64,000 nucleotides of DNA from Rotaria sordida (Eukaryota; Rotifera; Eurotatoria; Philodinida; Philodinidae): positions 1 to 64,000 of the forward strand of contig CAJNOL010001228.1 in NCBI GenBank assembly GCA_905250125.1, given 5' to 3'. Numbering within the stretch: the first letter of the stretch is position 1; each line of letters begins with the position of its first letter. The notes beneath the pieces are model-generated. The model saw only the letters and a list, made by a program, of their open reading frames with translations, was not told where the DNA came from and searched no databases. Shown here one piece after another: positions 32,765-44,797 of this stretch. Made by a program: the position numbers and the translations under genes.

Positions 32765-35595
32765 ATGAACTACGGACTAAGTGGAGTTTTGGATACCGCA
32801 CCTAATAATAGTTTAAATACAAGCGGTGATTATCATCCATTTCAAAATTATTATCCACCACATATAAGATCTGTAGCAAATGGTTGCCATAATCCTTCAA
32901 GACTCACTGGTCAACATCGATTAGATGATAATGATGATGAACAACAACAACAACAACAACAGCAACAACATCATTATCAACAACAACAACGAAGTGATGA
33001 TGATTATGAAATAAATGATATCGATAAACCTAAATTACTTATGTGGGGTCTAACAAAGTACAAAATACAATAAAAAAATTTGTTCTTTATTTTTTTTATT
33101 TATCTAACGAATTTTAGAAGTGGTAAAACATCGATAATAAAACTTATTTTTGAAAAAATGACTGCCGGTGAAACCTTAAAACTTCCAGAAACAAAAATGA
33201 TTCAAATACATGGTATTAAAAAAATATTCTCTTATTTATTTTTCTTTTTTTAACAAAATTTATTTCTTATATATATATATATGTTGTTGTTTTTTCTTTT
33301 GTTTTAGAACTTACTTGTGGTGTATATGTACGTTTTCAAATTCGTGATGTACCTGGTCCAAAAACAGCATCATTAAATGATTTTGAAACATTTGCACCGA
33401 ATGCTACAACAATTATTTTTGTTCTTGATGTCACTGTAAATTAAATTTTAACAAAAATAAATATAATATTTGTTCTTTTTGTTTTTTTTTGTTCTAGGAA
33501 GATTATACTGATGCAATTAATTTATTAGTTAGTTCAGTGCAATGGATGTATAAACATGGTCATAATGTACGATTTGAAGTATTAATACATAAAGTAAATT
33601 TTTGAAGATTAAATTAATAAATTAAATAACAAATATATTTTTAAAGATTGATGGTGTTCAAGAACCAGATCGTTTAGAACGATATTCAAATATTCAAAAA
33701 CAAGTTATTGTTATGTTACATGAATGTTCAATTGAAAAACCACTTATAAAGTAAAGAAATCAATATTAATTAAATACATTCTGACTGTTGTTATTAAAAT
33801 TCTAATGGATCTCATTCTAAGTCAAAAGGTCAAACAAATGATGTATAGATGAAGTTGTAGTAAATGCCAAATGTAGTTATCATTTATTTTGTGATTCAGT
33901 GTGAGGTCTAATATACTCAGAATTTCAAGCTCTATCGATTGAAAATGAACCATAGAATCGTAGACAGAAATTTTCGTTCCAGTCGATCTCGACCATTGTA
34001 TCTACTGGAGGTGTGAACATTTGTGTACACACCCTTTACTAAGAATGTAGATCATTGATATTGTGATATCTGTTATTGGTTAATTAAAAAAAGAGTTATG
34101 ATGGATGGCATTTATTTTTGTTGTCAGCTTCATAACTCTGAAAAGGAAGAATATTTTGTGTCATTTGACTCTTCAATGTGTAATGCTATGTACCAATTTT
34201 ATCTGCATTACTAACTTCATTGAAGTATATTAATTCTTTTAATAATTAATTGATAGTTCAATGATGCAAATTCAAATTGAAACTTTCTCTAGAGTTAAAT
34301 ATTATAGTAAGAAAAATCGTGAAAAAAATATATGCCAAATGCGTACACAAATTTTCAGATCTCTTATACATACAATGAACCGAAATGGAGACTTTTGTTC
34401 ACTAATGTATGTTACAAATGTAAAACGATGCTTAGAGCATATTTTACTTTTAACTCGATGAATTTATTCATAAAGTTTTTTTTTTCTTTCTATTAGTTTT
34501 TATTTAACAAGTATATATGATCATTCAATACATGAAGCATTTAGTAAAATAGTTCAAAATCAAATGAAACAATTACGTGCACTTGAAAATATGCTTAATA
34601 TAGTTACAGAAGTAAAGAATATTATTTCTTTTTTTTCGTTTTAGAAAATTTTTTTTGTTTTTTTTGTTTAGAGTACTCAATTGGACAAGATCTTTGTGTG
34701 TGATATTTATAATAAAATTTTTCTTGCATCCGACACTAAACCAGTTGATACTCAATTGTCGGAATTATGCTGTGATGTCGTTGATGTTTATACTGACATT
34801 TCATCAATCTATGGGTAAAATTTTTAGGATATGAATTTAGATTTTATATATGTTATAGTTTAGTATTGTCAGTTAATCATTAAAGTACTATTAATAATAT
34901 TGAAAACTATGATGTGTAATATTTCATGAAGCAGAAGTGAGACTTTTTTTGTTTTTTAGGACTCATGAGAATAGATATATAGTTGCATTCAATACCTAAA
35001 TAATAAATAATAGATTTTTCTCTGATTTGTCGAGTTCAACGAAGGATTTCTCTTGTCTTCATCTGTCAATCAATTCCATTGAGAATTTAAGGTCATATTA
35101 ATAATGATCTGAAAGGTCACTGCTCATATGAATGTTGTTTATGCCTCTAGGCAGCCATTTCATGTTTAGAGATATTCATAGATCAACGTTCAAACGAGGT
35201 TTGAACTGACATTTCTACGGAAGGAAATAAAAGCATATTAAAATGTCTTTTTTTTTCTTTTGTTTCTTTAGAGCAAGTAACAGTTCGGTGCTTGATTCAA
35301 TGTCCTTTTGTACAATTGAACTTTCAATTGGTCTTATACTTTATTTAAAAGATATAAATCCAACCACAGCACTAATATGTATATTTAAAAAAGAATCGAA
35401 AATAAATGAAGGTAAAAAAAAAAACAAAAAAAAAAAAAAAAACTTCATGTGTTTCGCCTTTTTTTTGTTGTTCTTATAGCTTTAATGGAAGTTAATTTAA
35501 ATATTTTGAAAAAAAATATTCAAGAATTATTTCTTACTAATACAAAATGTTCAAAACGACAACAATTAAATACATCAATAACATCAATCGAATGA
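32765..35595 (+). CDS. RagC/RagD-type GTPase, divergent
   Basis: Nine exons join in frame: 32765-33057, 33118-33212, 33308-33435, 33498-33593, 33647-33750, 34497-34611, 34672-34814, 35272-35411 and 35480-35595; 409 residues (human RagC 399). Rag GTPases recruit mTORC1 to lysosomes when amino acids are available. Evidence: the P-loop GLTKSGKTS (family GLRRSGKSS), FEVLIHKIDG in the guanine-specificity position, the highly conserved INFYLTSIYDHSIHEAFSKI, ENMLNIV, and the C-terminal roadblock domain with SELCCDVVDV and DISSIYG. Differences: the switch II motif WDFPGQ reads RDVPGP, and the N-terminus carries an Asp/Gln-rich tract with nine Gln. The change at the Gln and Trp suggests altered GTP hydrolysis or effector binding. 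It may be one of several paralogues. Confidence 0.88.
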
Positions 35596-38500
35596 TTTGA
35601 GAGGTGTTGTTTGTATTTTTTTTTTCTCTTTTCTCTTTTCTTTTTCTTTTTCTTTTTCTTTTTTTTGGTTTTTTTTTAATATATGTACGTGTATTTTTAT
35701 TATTGTTATTTGTTAAGTGAAATCATCGGAGATTGAAGTCAAATACAGTTTTAGTCAGTAGATAGAAGTTTTCAGCATGTATGTATCCATTCTACTAATT
35801 TTACTTCCGCCCTAAATAATTTTATATGCACGTTCGTATCATTCTAAATGAAAGAAGACAAGAAACAAAAAAATCGAATAGCTATATATATAATAGATAG
35901 CTTATATAGTTCATTTCTTGATTAATGTTGTCTTTTGTTGTATTTTCTAGTCTATATTTGAGGTCAAGTTTGCGTCACTACTAATATATAGGATAAGTGT
36001 AACAAAATTTATTGTGTTTAGATTAGTTTTCTTTAATGCTAATTTTCCGACTACTTTCTTGTTTTTTTTCTCCTTATGTGCGTACATATATACACAGAAA
36101 AGTATTGAGTTACACAAAACAGTTGCAGATACTTCATCCGAGTGTGTATGAACATATATATACGGATTGCTTTTTCTTTTCTTGTGCAATGCACTCGACT
36201 TTATTATTCCCATTTCGATACATCTTTCTTTTCTTTTTTTTTTCTCTTCTCATACATATATATATTCTTTATTGTCTTCTTTTTTTTTCTTGTTTGTTTG
36301 TCTCAAATGAATGACTTTATTTTTATATTAATAATACTACTATTACTATTGCGTTATTTTTTCTCTCAATTGATGTTGTGTCGCGATGTATGTGTGTGTA
36401 TGTATGTAGGTATTGAAACAATAGGAAATGTTTTGACGACGATGTGCTTTAGTTGAAGGTGGATGGGAGTTTGAAATTGAAAATAAAATGAAAATTTGTT
36501 TCTTATAATAATATTTTTTGCTTTTATCTTAGTTATATGAGATAAAATCTAAGATATGATAAGTGATACTTGAATTAATAGACACACAAAATGCTAATCG
36601 AAAAAAAAATTCATATGAATAATCCTAAAAGCATTGAAGAAAATAAAAGTTTCAAATAATTTATATTATCATCAGAGTAATTTTTTTTCTTATACAATAG
36701 ATGAATTTATTAAAATTGGTGGTATGACGAATAAAAATGTATTGCTATGTTGCTGAAGACAAATTTTTCTTTTTTTTTGGGCTGTTATTTTCAACTGATT
36801 TCATCATTTTTCAGTCATGTCTTAAGTGCATTCAAACGACCCTGGCCTTGTTTTTTCTTATAACCCTTGAGAAGGATGTTTACTTTTACAGTACTCTTCA
36901 GTTTATATATGCTACAATAATTTAACAAAACTGTCTTATAATGATGAAAAAATTTTAGACTATATCTACGCATTAGTCACAGAATGACTTCTTGTTTACC
37001 AAGAAAATTATGGTAGAAGATGTGAGTTACTATCCAATCAAAAGATTTATTTTAATTATGTCTTGATATTTTTGTTAGATTTGATTGTTATTGCAATGTA
37101 TTGAAAGAAAGAAAACAAGAACAAGAATTTCCTTGATTTAAAATTATTCCTTTAACAAAATTGCGACATTTTAATTACATATTTCAGTTAATTTATAGTT
37201 CTATTCATAAATAAACAATGAATAGCATAATGTTTGAAAATTTTGGGTTTTGTTTTGTTTTTCTTCGAATAAAATTTATGAAAAAATTAGTTAGTCTAAA
37301 GTACTTATCAGATAATAAATGTACCTACAATAATCTTTTGACTTTAATCGAACATTGATATGAATATACCTTTGTCTTATTTTTTTTTTCATCTAAGATA
37401 TACTGTTATATGATTGTTGTTTAAGCTGTCAGATTGACGTCATCACCATGATAATTATAAGATATGTAATGAGTTGATGAAAAGATTTATTGAAGCAAAA
37501 ATATTAAAAAGAAATTATCATTCCGCTTTAAATTTCAAAATAAAAAAACAAAACAACCAAGTGCCAAAAAGTAGATAATCTTATTTAAATCATTGAGAAA
37601 AAATGTTCTAAATATTTAATTGATTTTGAGAAAAATCTATTTTGATAGGAAGAAATCTTATGATCAGATTTTTATTACACAAAGTTTTGCTTGTACAAAC
37701 GAATTTTATTCGATTTGATTAACATTTTACATACTGCTCGTAAATAAATCCAAAAAAAAAAACTAAAGTAAATCTTTCCGAACTTCATATATATTTCTTT
37801 TTTCTATAGATTTATTTATGCTGTTATGTTCGTCATATCCAATATATTTGTCAAATATTTCAATTCATTTAGTTTATCTTTTATTTGCATTAGTAAAATC
37901 TTGCTTTGACGTGTTTCAGACGATCTCTTTTTTCTTTTTTTATCAAATCAAGTGTTCTTAATAACATTTATCTATATTGATAATGGTTGAAATAAATATA
38001 GAATGAAAGAGTTTTTTTGAGTACAAATTTTTTTGAAATTTCATTATTCTACTTGCAATTTTAATAAAGCTATGCAGCAATGATTTATACTAATATTATC
38101 AAAGTTTATTGTATTCTCAACATTAATAGAAGACAATAAAAAAAACTAGATAATTGTCATAAATTACATTTAAAAAGAAAAAAAGAATATATGCTCCATG
38201 TTTTAAGTGTCTGAAAATGAATGTGTTTACTGTATCAATGTATTTGAATACATTATTCTTGTAAAAAGAAATGAGACTGTCATTCTACAATTCAACAAAA
38301 AGAATGAAAATCTATTAGTTTATACTTAGTCATTACTGTTTTTTGAACTTAATTTTTTCTTCAAAAAGAAAAAAAACAAAAACCAAGCATCCATGTAAAT
38401 TTTAAGAGCAAAAAAAAGAAAAAAATTATACTTATGATGTAGAACAATCGTAAAATTAGAGAAAGAATAATGATGTGTATTTATAACAACAATACTTGAA

Positions 38501-39847
38501 ATCGGTAATAACAAAAGCAACATCATTATATATACGATGTTTATTCTTAATTTCCATTTACATTGATATAGAAGGAGAAAGAGAAACCCAGTTTGAAGTA
38601 GGTATTTATTTGCTTTAGTTGCCTTTTTTTTTCTTTTAAATTGTTAACGAGAAATAAATTCCAACACCTGGTCAATTTTTTTTTTCTATTATAGAACTGT
38701 AGTCATACATCATATTTATCCTTTCAATGCCAACATTAACAGATGGTGGTTGATTCACGTAACAACTAATACATTGATTGTTACTCGGTTTTTATTGATA
38801 CATTTTATTCTTAATATCATATATTTGATGACAAAGTCCAGAACGACTAATTAAATGATAATCACTTCTTTTTTTTTGTTCGATGAAAAAAAAAGCAATG
38901 ACAACGACGCGCGCAATTTCATGTACGTGCTTGTCCTTGAGACAAGATATTATCCTAACATCAAAGTACTCTAATGGGTTAAGCACTACGTGTACGACAA
39001 GGGGCAGATGGTATCTAATTTTCACATCGATAAAAACATGCAAACTGATCTTTTTTGGAATATGAATATCAGATGCAAAGAAATAGAATTGATTAAATTA
39101 TGATAAACAAAAAAAAAAAAAAAAAAAGAAAAACGATGAATGCAAAATATTTCAGTATACTCAATCTAAAATTTCTTTCTTTTTCTGTACGTCCAGAGCA
39201 TATTTTTCATTTATATTTTAGTAATATAATATGCAAACATTACATTGTTTTTTCTTGACTTCTGTCATATTATCACACCATAACCATCATTGACACCAAC
39301 GCACATTTTTTACTTGTCCTTTCAAGGTGTTGTTGAGTGTATTCGACTGTGGCATAAAAAGAAAGGACATTTAGTGAATACCGTCTAAAATGTTTGGCTC
39401 TTGTGTCCTTATCGTACGAATATAAATATATGAATCAAACAATGCTAAGATAAAGAACGGATATTCTTGTTCTTCAGTTCAATTTTCTATCCCGGTCTTT
39501 TATTAGAATGACCTCATTATGCTTAAAATAGCGGTTACCCTCGTTGACTATTTTCTATTCTTATATTTTCAATTGTATAATGAAACAGCTGACAAACCAG
39601 TAAAGATTCATAGTCTATGTTTTTTGTTTTCTTTCACTCTCGCTTACTTTTTTTCTTCTCGACAGACGTATTTAACGAATAAAGAGAAGTAGAAGAAAAG
39701 AGAAGAGAGATGAATGTATATAATATATATATATATATTTAGAGTAACAAAACATAAATCAAGAATGAGACAAGTAAATTTATGTGAAATATATTTCTAC
39801 TCGAACTTTGATCTTATTCAAAAAAAAAGAAATTTCTTTTTTTTTTT
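35596..39847. other. long intergenic stretch, no gene seen
   Basis: About 4.2 kb of AT-rich DNA with T-rich runs (35620-35680), TA/ATAC tracts and no convincing exon on either strand. A patch at 38890-39050 is less AT-rich and non-repetitive (GACGCGCGCAATTTCATG, TACGTGTACGACAAGGGGC); it could be a regulatory element or a non-coding first exon of the next gene. A TATATA tract lies at 39720-39740 ahead of the eIF2-beta-like gene. Confidence 0.45.
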
Positions 39848-39859
39848 AGTTATTTTCAG
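39848..39859 (+). promoter_or_regulatory. 3' splice site abutting the eIF2-beta-like start
   Basis: AGTTATTTTCAG ends at 39859 and the ATG is the next base. With no 5' UTR of its own, the mRNA must gain a leader by cis- or trans-splicing. Confidence 0.55.
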
Positions 39860-40729
39860 ATGTCTGTAGATGTTGACTTTTTTCCTCATTTACTTATGAA
39901 GGATAGTATATTAACAACACAATATGATAGAAGAAATAGTTGGACTATGTCAGTATCTTCATCATCATCATCATCATCAACAGCAGCAATAACAACAACA
40001 ACGACAAATACAACATCATGGTTCGAAAGAAAATTATTTAGTCATTTTAAACGTTTTTTTCGACGAAAATCTTTATCATTAATATCAAATCGTCGAATAT
40101 CATTATCAAATATTGAAAATATTCTATCATTACCAGTTAATGAAACACAAAAAGTCGAAGAAGAAGAAGAAGAAGAAGAAGAAAAAGAAAAAGAAGAAAA
40201 ATCTCCTATTAATAATGATAATGAAAAACTTTCATTATCAACAATATCATCTATTTCTAATTCAATTGATTTACTTTATGATTATGATCGTCTTCTTGAA
40301 CGTTGTATTAAACAACATGAACATAATCATACTACTAAAATAAATGTACATTGTCAAACACCAATATCAATTCCACATGCAGATTTAATTGTTAATCAAA
40401 TATGTACAATAATTATTAATTGGAAATCTTATATACGTTTATTTCATTCATTAAAACGTGATCCACATTTATTTCAACAATATATTAATCAATATTATTC
40501 ATGTCAATCATTTATAAATCAACGTGAACAATTAACATTAAATATTCGTACAACAAAAACAATATTTGATAATGTTTTACGAAAATTTCTTGATGATTAT
40601 ATTACATGTTTAATATGTCAAACGGCACAAACATATTTGATTAAATCAGATCGTATATGGAGAATAGAATGTCAATTATGTGGTATTCAACGAATAGTTA
40701 AACGTCTCAAATGGAAACATCATCAATAA
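39860..40729 (+). CDS. divergent eIF2-beta-like protein (C2-C2 zinc domain)
   Basis: An intronless 289-residue frame. eIF2-beta and eIF5 share a small alpha/beta domain and a C2-C2 zinc finger that contact the initiator-tRNA complex and GTPase. Here the C-terminal half keeps that layout: YDYDRLLERC (family YTYEELLNRV), FDNVLRKFLDDYITC (family IENVLRRYIKEYVTC), then C250-x2-C253 and C271-x2-C274 with RIECQLCG (family LQCETCHS). The N-terminal half is unlike eIF2-beta: a run of eight Ser, a Thr-rich stretch, a basic FKRFFRRKSLS, and a Glu-rich tract (about residues 100-112) in place of the lysine blocks that bind eIF5 and eIF2B-epsilon. The linking core is poorly conserved. I infer a specialised paralogue or a retro-copied, fast-evolving gene, not the housekeeping subunit. 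Confidence 0.65.
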   Translation: MSVDVDFFPHLLMKDSILTTQYDRRNSWTMSVSSSSSSSSTAAITTTTTNTTSWFERKLFSHFKRFFRRKSLSLISNRRISLSNIENILSLPVNETQKVEEEEEEEEEKEKEEKSPINNDNEKLSLSTISSISNSIDLLYDYDRLLERCIKQHEHNHTTKINVHCQTPISIPHADLIVNQICTIIINWKSYIRLFHSLKRDPHLFQQYINQYYSCQSFINQREQLTLNIRTTKTIFDNVLRKFLDDYITCLICQTAQTYLIKSDRIWRIECQLCGIQRIVKRLKWKHHQ

Positions 40730-41687
40730 TGATCATAATACTAATAATAATAATACAAGTAACAATAAAAACAAAAAAAAAACAACAATAGTGATATACG
40801 ATATCTTAGTTGTGTTCTTTTCAAATCTAGTCTCTTCTGTCTCATTTCATTTCTTGTTGATTGTTACTGATGTCTTAATAGATTTTTTTTTCTCTTTTTC
40901 TCTGTAGCTATGCTTTTAACTGCATGCCATACATACAATAAGCAAAAGAGCACTTTAGAAACACCTTTTATGATAATATCGTTGTTGGTATGCAATTATT
41001 TCATTTCTTTTTTTTTTTTCTATGTGTTTATCCTTTGCATCATTTATATACTTTTTTCTAAAAGTATATAAAATAAATAATAATTTTTCGTATTTTATGT
41101 AGCATCATATTTACAAAAAAAAAAGGAAAATCTTTAGAAAACCAGGGTTCACCGAGTGAAATTTTTGAAGATAATCAAAATGAAGCCTTTTTTTATTTTT
41201 CAAATTAAATGTGAGAACAAGCATAAAATAAATAATGAAAAAACAGCAGGTTCTTACATGAGTCACATCAGAAAAGAATACCTACACGTTTTGATTTTTA
41301 TCAATAAAAAAAAAAAAAAAAACTATTTCTAGTTTCAACAGATGTCAGTAGAATTCAAAGATTGTTGTCAAGTCTTTTCTATTATTTGTTAAACATATGA
41401 ACCATTAAAGTAAAAATCAAGTTAAAAATAGATAATTCAATAGAGTTTTTTCCTAAATGAATATAATGGAAGTTTTATGATGAAATAAAAAGCTTTGTTT
41501 TTTAAATGATTCCGAATTCAGGTCAAATGAACGCTTGTTCTTTACGACACACACATACATATAAATTCAATCACATACAACATAGAATGAGGCCGAAAGT
41601 GAGTATATGCGTGTATCATGTAAAAAATACTAACGGAATTTTACTTAATAATATAAAAATTTCGAAAGATTAATAATTATTATCTAT
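40730..41687. other. intergenic, no gene seen
   Basis: AT-rich with several A-runs (for example 41306-41323) and no supported exon. It should contain the 3' UTR of the eIF2-beta-like gene and the upstream region of RMND1. Confidence 0.5.
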
Positions 41688-41699
41688 ATTTAATTTCAG
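41688..41699 (+). promoter_or_regulatory. 3' splice site abutting the RMND1 start
   Basis: ATTTAATTTCAG ends at 41699 and ATG begins at 41700, the same zero-leader arrangement as at 39860. Confidence 0.55.
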
Positions 41700-44419
41700 A
41701 TGTTTCTTCGTCTACTTCGTTCATATGATAAAACAATAATATTAAATGGAATAAAATTTTCTCGTTTTCTTTCTGAATCATCATCATCATCAAGAGGACG
41801 TGCATTAAAATGTTATAATAGTAAAGAAATTTCATCATCAATGAAATTACCCGTATTAAAACGTGTAGCAAGAAAAAAACCAACATGGAAAGAAACAAAT
41901 ATATTAAATCAACGTGAAGAACAATATTTTAATGTAATTGCATATGCAACTGCTGATTGGTATGATTTAGATCGATTAAAACAACGTTTTATTTCATTAT
42001 CAAAACCACCTCAATTAATTCATATATCAAATATGTTAGATAATGTTTTATGTATTCAAATACATCGTGAAATAAAAGAAAAAAGTGAAGCATTTATATT
42101 TGATGATGGTGCTGTTATTTTTTGGAATGTTCAAAGTGATGATGAAAAATTAATTTTAAATGAAGTAAATAAGAAATTTTTCATTTTTAAAATTTTTGTT
42201 TTATGTTTCATTTTTCTTTTTTCTATTTTTTTTGATTGATGAAGTAAGTGAAAATCAATATCCAAAAGATTTAATTAATAATGAAAAAGAAATTATGAAT
42301 TTTATTGAAGTTTCAACAATGAGTACAATTAATAATGATATTATTAAAGTTAATTGTCTATCTGAAACAGAACAATTACTTGATAAATATACATTTTCAA
42401 ATGCACTTGCACTTTCAGTTAAATTAGGTAGAATAAATAAATAAATAAATTTTAATAATATTTTATTATCATTTTTTGTTTTTATTTATAAATAGGAATT
42501 TGGGAAGCTTTACTTGATGATGAAGTTGAATTTGTTGCTGATTTAGCAAATCGTTTAAAACAAGAACACCATATTAAAATTGAACGTGGTTTAATGCAAC
42601 GTAAAAGTGGTGAACTTTATTCACTTAAACATGCTGTTAATCTAAGTCATGGTATTATTTTTGTTTTAATTCTAAAGAAAAAAAAAAAAAAAAAACATTG
42701 ATGTTTAGAATTTAAGGAAGTCTGAATTTCTATTGCAAATCTTTTGTTTTTATTTAGTATATGAAACTAGATTAATTTATCACGAAAATGTATTATATGA
42801 ATTAAAGATACATTAAGATGATTTTGGTTTCAGCAAAAATGAATGAATTTTGAAGAGGAGAATAACTTTTATTGTCTGGATACTTTATCTCTTGTAGAAA
42901 GAAAAATCCAGAAATTTTTAATCTCATCGTTGAGATTAATTTATTTCGAAAGTTTTGAAATTTTACATTGAGTCATTTCTTGAAATTCTCCGAAAAAAGG
43001 AAGATACTTTTAATTATCACTCATATAATGTCTGAGTAAGGAAATATTAGAAGTAAACTTGTTATAGTCAGGATAGAACTTTTATAAAAATACTTAAAAG
43101 TAGTTATAGAAAAACAAAAGACAATAACTTCTTAAAATTTTCTTCGATATTTAAAAATAAAATTAAGATGGTATTTATTGAATTTTTAAAGAGTGAGAAA
43201 ATCTAATTGATTTCATTTGCTCTTTTAAAATATATTTCTTTTTTTTTTTTACAATAGATAATATTTTATAGAAAAATCTCAATGACATTAACTTAATCAG
43301 AATACTATTTGTAGGTTAAACAAACATATTTCGTTTCATGGAAATTTTTTTCTGTAAAAAAACAAAAAAAACATTCTTTTGATTTTTTCTGCATAGATAT
43401 TAGTCAGGTCATGTATACTTTAATTGAAAAGAAAAAATGTCGAGAATTGAGATGAGGGAATTTGAATATTTTTTCGTTCGGAAGATAAAAGAACGTAAAC
43501 TAGTATATTCGAATGAGAATGTTTTCTTTTAAAAGTTATATACTTATATGTTGTACTTTGGATCAAAATTGAGTTTACTATTAGTAACTCTACATAATCA
43601 CGAGTAGATTAATTTATTTATTTATTATGTAAAAAAATAAAAAACATATTAATAATTCATTTCAACATTTCCAAAAAAAGGAACATTTTTTCATATTTAA
43701 TAACGTACCGATCTTGAATATTTGTTTATCAGCCATAGAATTATTTATATATAGCCCATGCACTGGATTATCTTTCTAGAATAGTTGATATTTATTTAAT
43801 CGACGACAATTTAAGGTTAAAAAAACCATAGTATCCTGTCTGATATATTAAAATCTATGTGTCATTCGGTACAATTCATTTTATTTTCAAAACGGAGAAA
43901 AAAAAAAGATAATAATCACATTTTCTGTTTTGCAATATCGTGCTACGTTTATAAACGATATGAAAATAGGTCATTATCTATTTCACCTGGTTCGATAGAC
44001 ATGATATTTACATTTATAATATCAAACATTCGACGCAAAAAAAAAATTTGTTTTCCCATTTTTTTTCTTTTTAGACTTTCTTGATACACCGGATTTCTAT
44101 TGGTCAAATAGTCGATTAGAAAAGTAACTAAAATAAATATTTAATGTTTGATAATTTTTTTTTGTTTTTTAGTCTTTATAAAAAAATCTTTAATTATTTT
44201 ACGATTGCTAAACGAACAAAAGTTTTAAATGAACGTTTAAGTTTTTCACTTGAACTTATATCAGTTATTGAAGCAAGTTTAAATGAAAAAAAACATGTAC
44301 GACTTGAATGGATTATTATTACATTAATATTTGCCGAAGTTTTTTTCAATATAATTGATCATATTGATTTTTCTACATGGAAATTTTCTTCGAAAAATTC
44401 TAAATCTTTCGATGATTAA
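41700..44419 (+). CDS. RMND1: RMND1, mitochondrial translation factor (DUF155)
   Basis: Five exons: 41700-42164, about 42241-42427, 42496-42651, 44075-44123 and 44173-44419. RMND1 is an inner-membrane protein supporting mitochondrial translation. Matches: a basic, Ser-rich presequence, NVIAYATADWYDLDRL (family VFAYATADEYDLGNL), FDDGAVIFWNV, YTFSNALALSVKLGIWEA, QRKSGELYSLKHAVNLS, TPDFYWSNSRLE, RTKVLNERLSFSLEL and LNEKKHVRLEWIIITLI, then a C-terminal transmembrane segment. Odd point: the first junction is not clean. Donor GAA/GTAAAT at 42164 with the only nearby AG (42243-42244) gives TAA, while frame continuity would need the intron to end in AA at 42243. A one-base assembly error, an allele change or an unusual splice site could explain it. 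Intron 4 is 1.42 kb. Confidence 0.9.
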
Positions 44420-44797
44420 TTTTTATATTATTCTTTCATTTATATGTGCTATTTTTTTTTTGTCGATTTAGTTATATTGATAAAATAAAAGAATATTCAA
44501 GAAAGTCAAATGACTTTTACATTCATTATTCATTTTCTATTGATAGTAACTACGTATAATATTATCTATAACTGTGATTGTTGTCACTATGATGTGAATA
44601 AGATAAAACAAACTAACACATCAAAAATAATAATTCAGTAGGCTAATTGACAGGATGATGATTTTGAATAAAACACATTGATTATATATAAATGCATTGA
44701 TTCACCATGGTCTTTTATCTATTTTCTTTTGTTTTTTGAGATATAGTCATAATCGATGAAATGATCAGTCACACTTGATCGATCTTTTTATATAAAT

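Noticed and set aside
38883-39065. Short open frames on both strands of the less AT-rich island
   Set aside because: No splice sites in phase, no homology and no codon bias like the real genes.
40113-40343. Overlapping frame in the eIF2-beta-like gene that reads a long poly-Lys tract
   Set aside because: It is the GAA/AAG repeat read in another frame. The coincidence with the lysine blocks of true eIF2-beta is suggestive, but the flanking sequence in that frame has no eIF2-beta similarity and the main frame continues unbroken to the zinc domain.
42196-42444. Independent start MFYVSFFFFLFFLIDEVSEN for an extra small gene
   Set aside because: The first 16 residues are intron sequence of RMND1; the rest is RMND1 exon 2.
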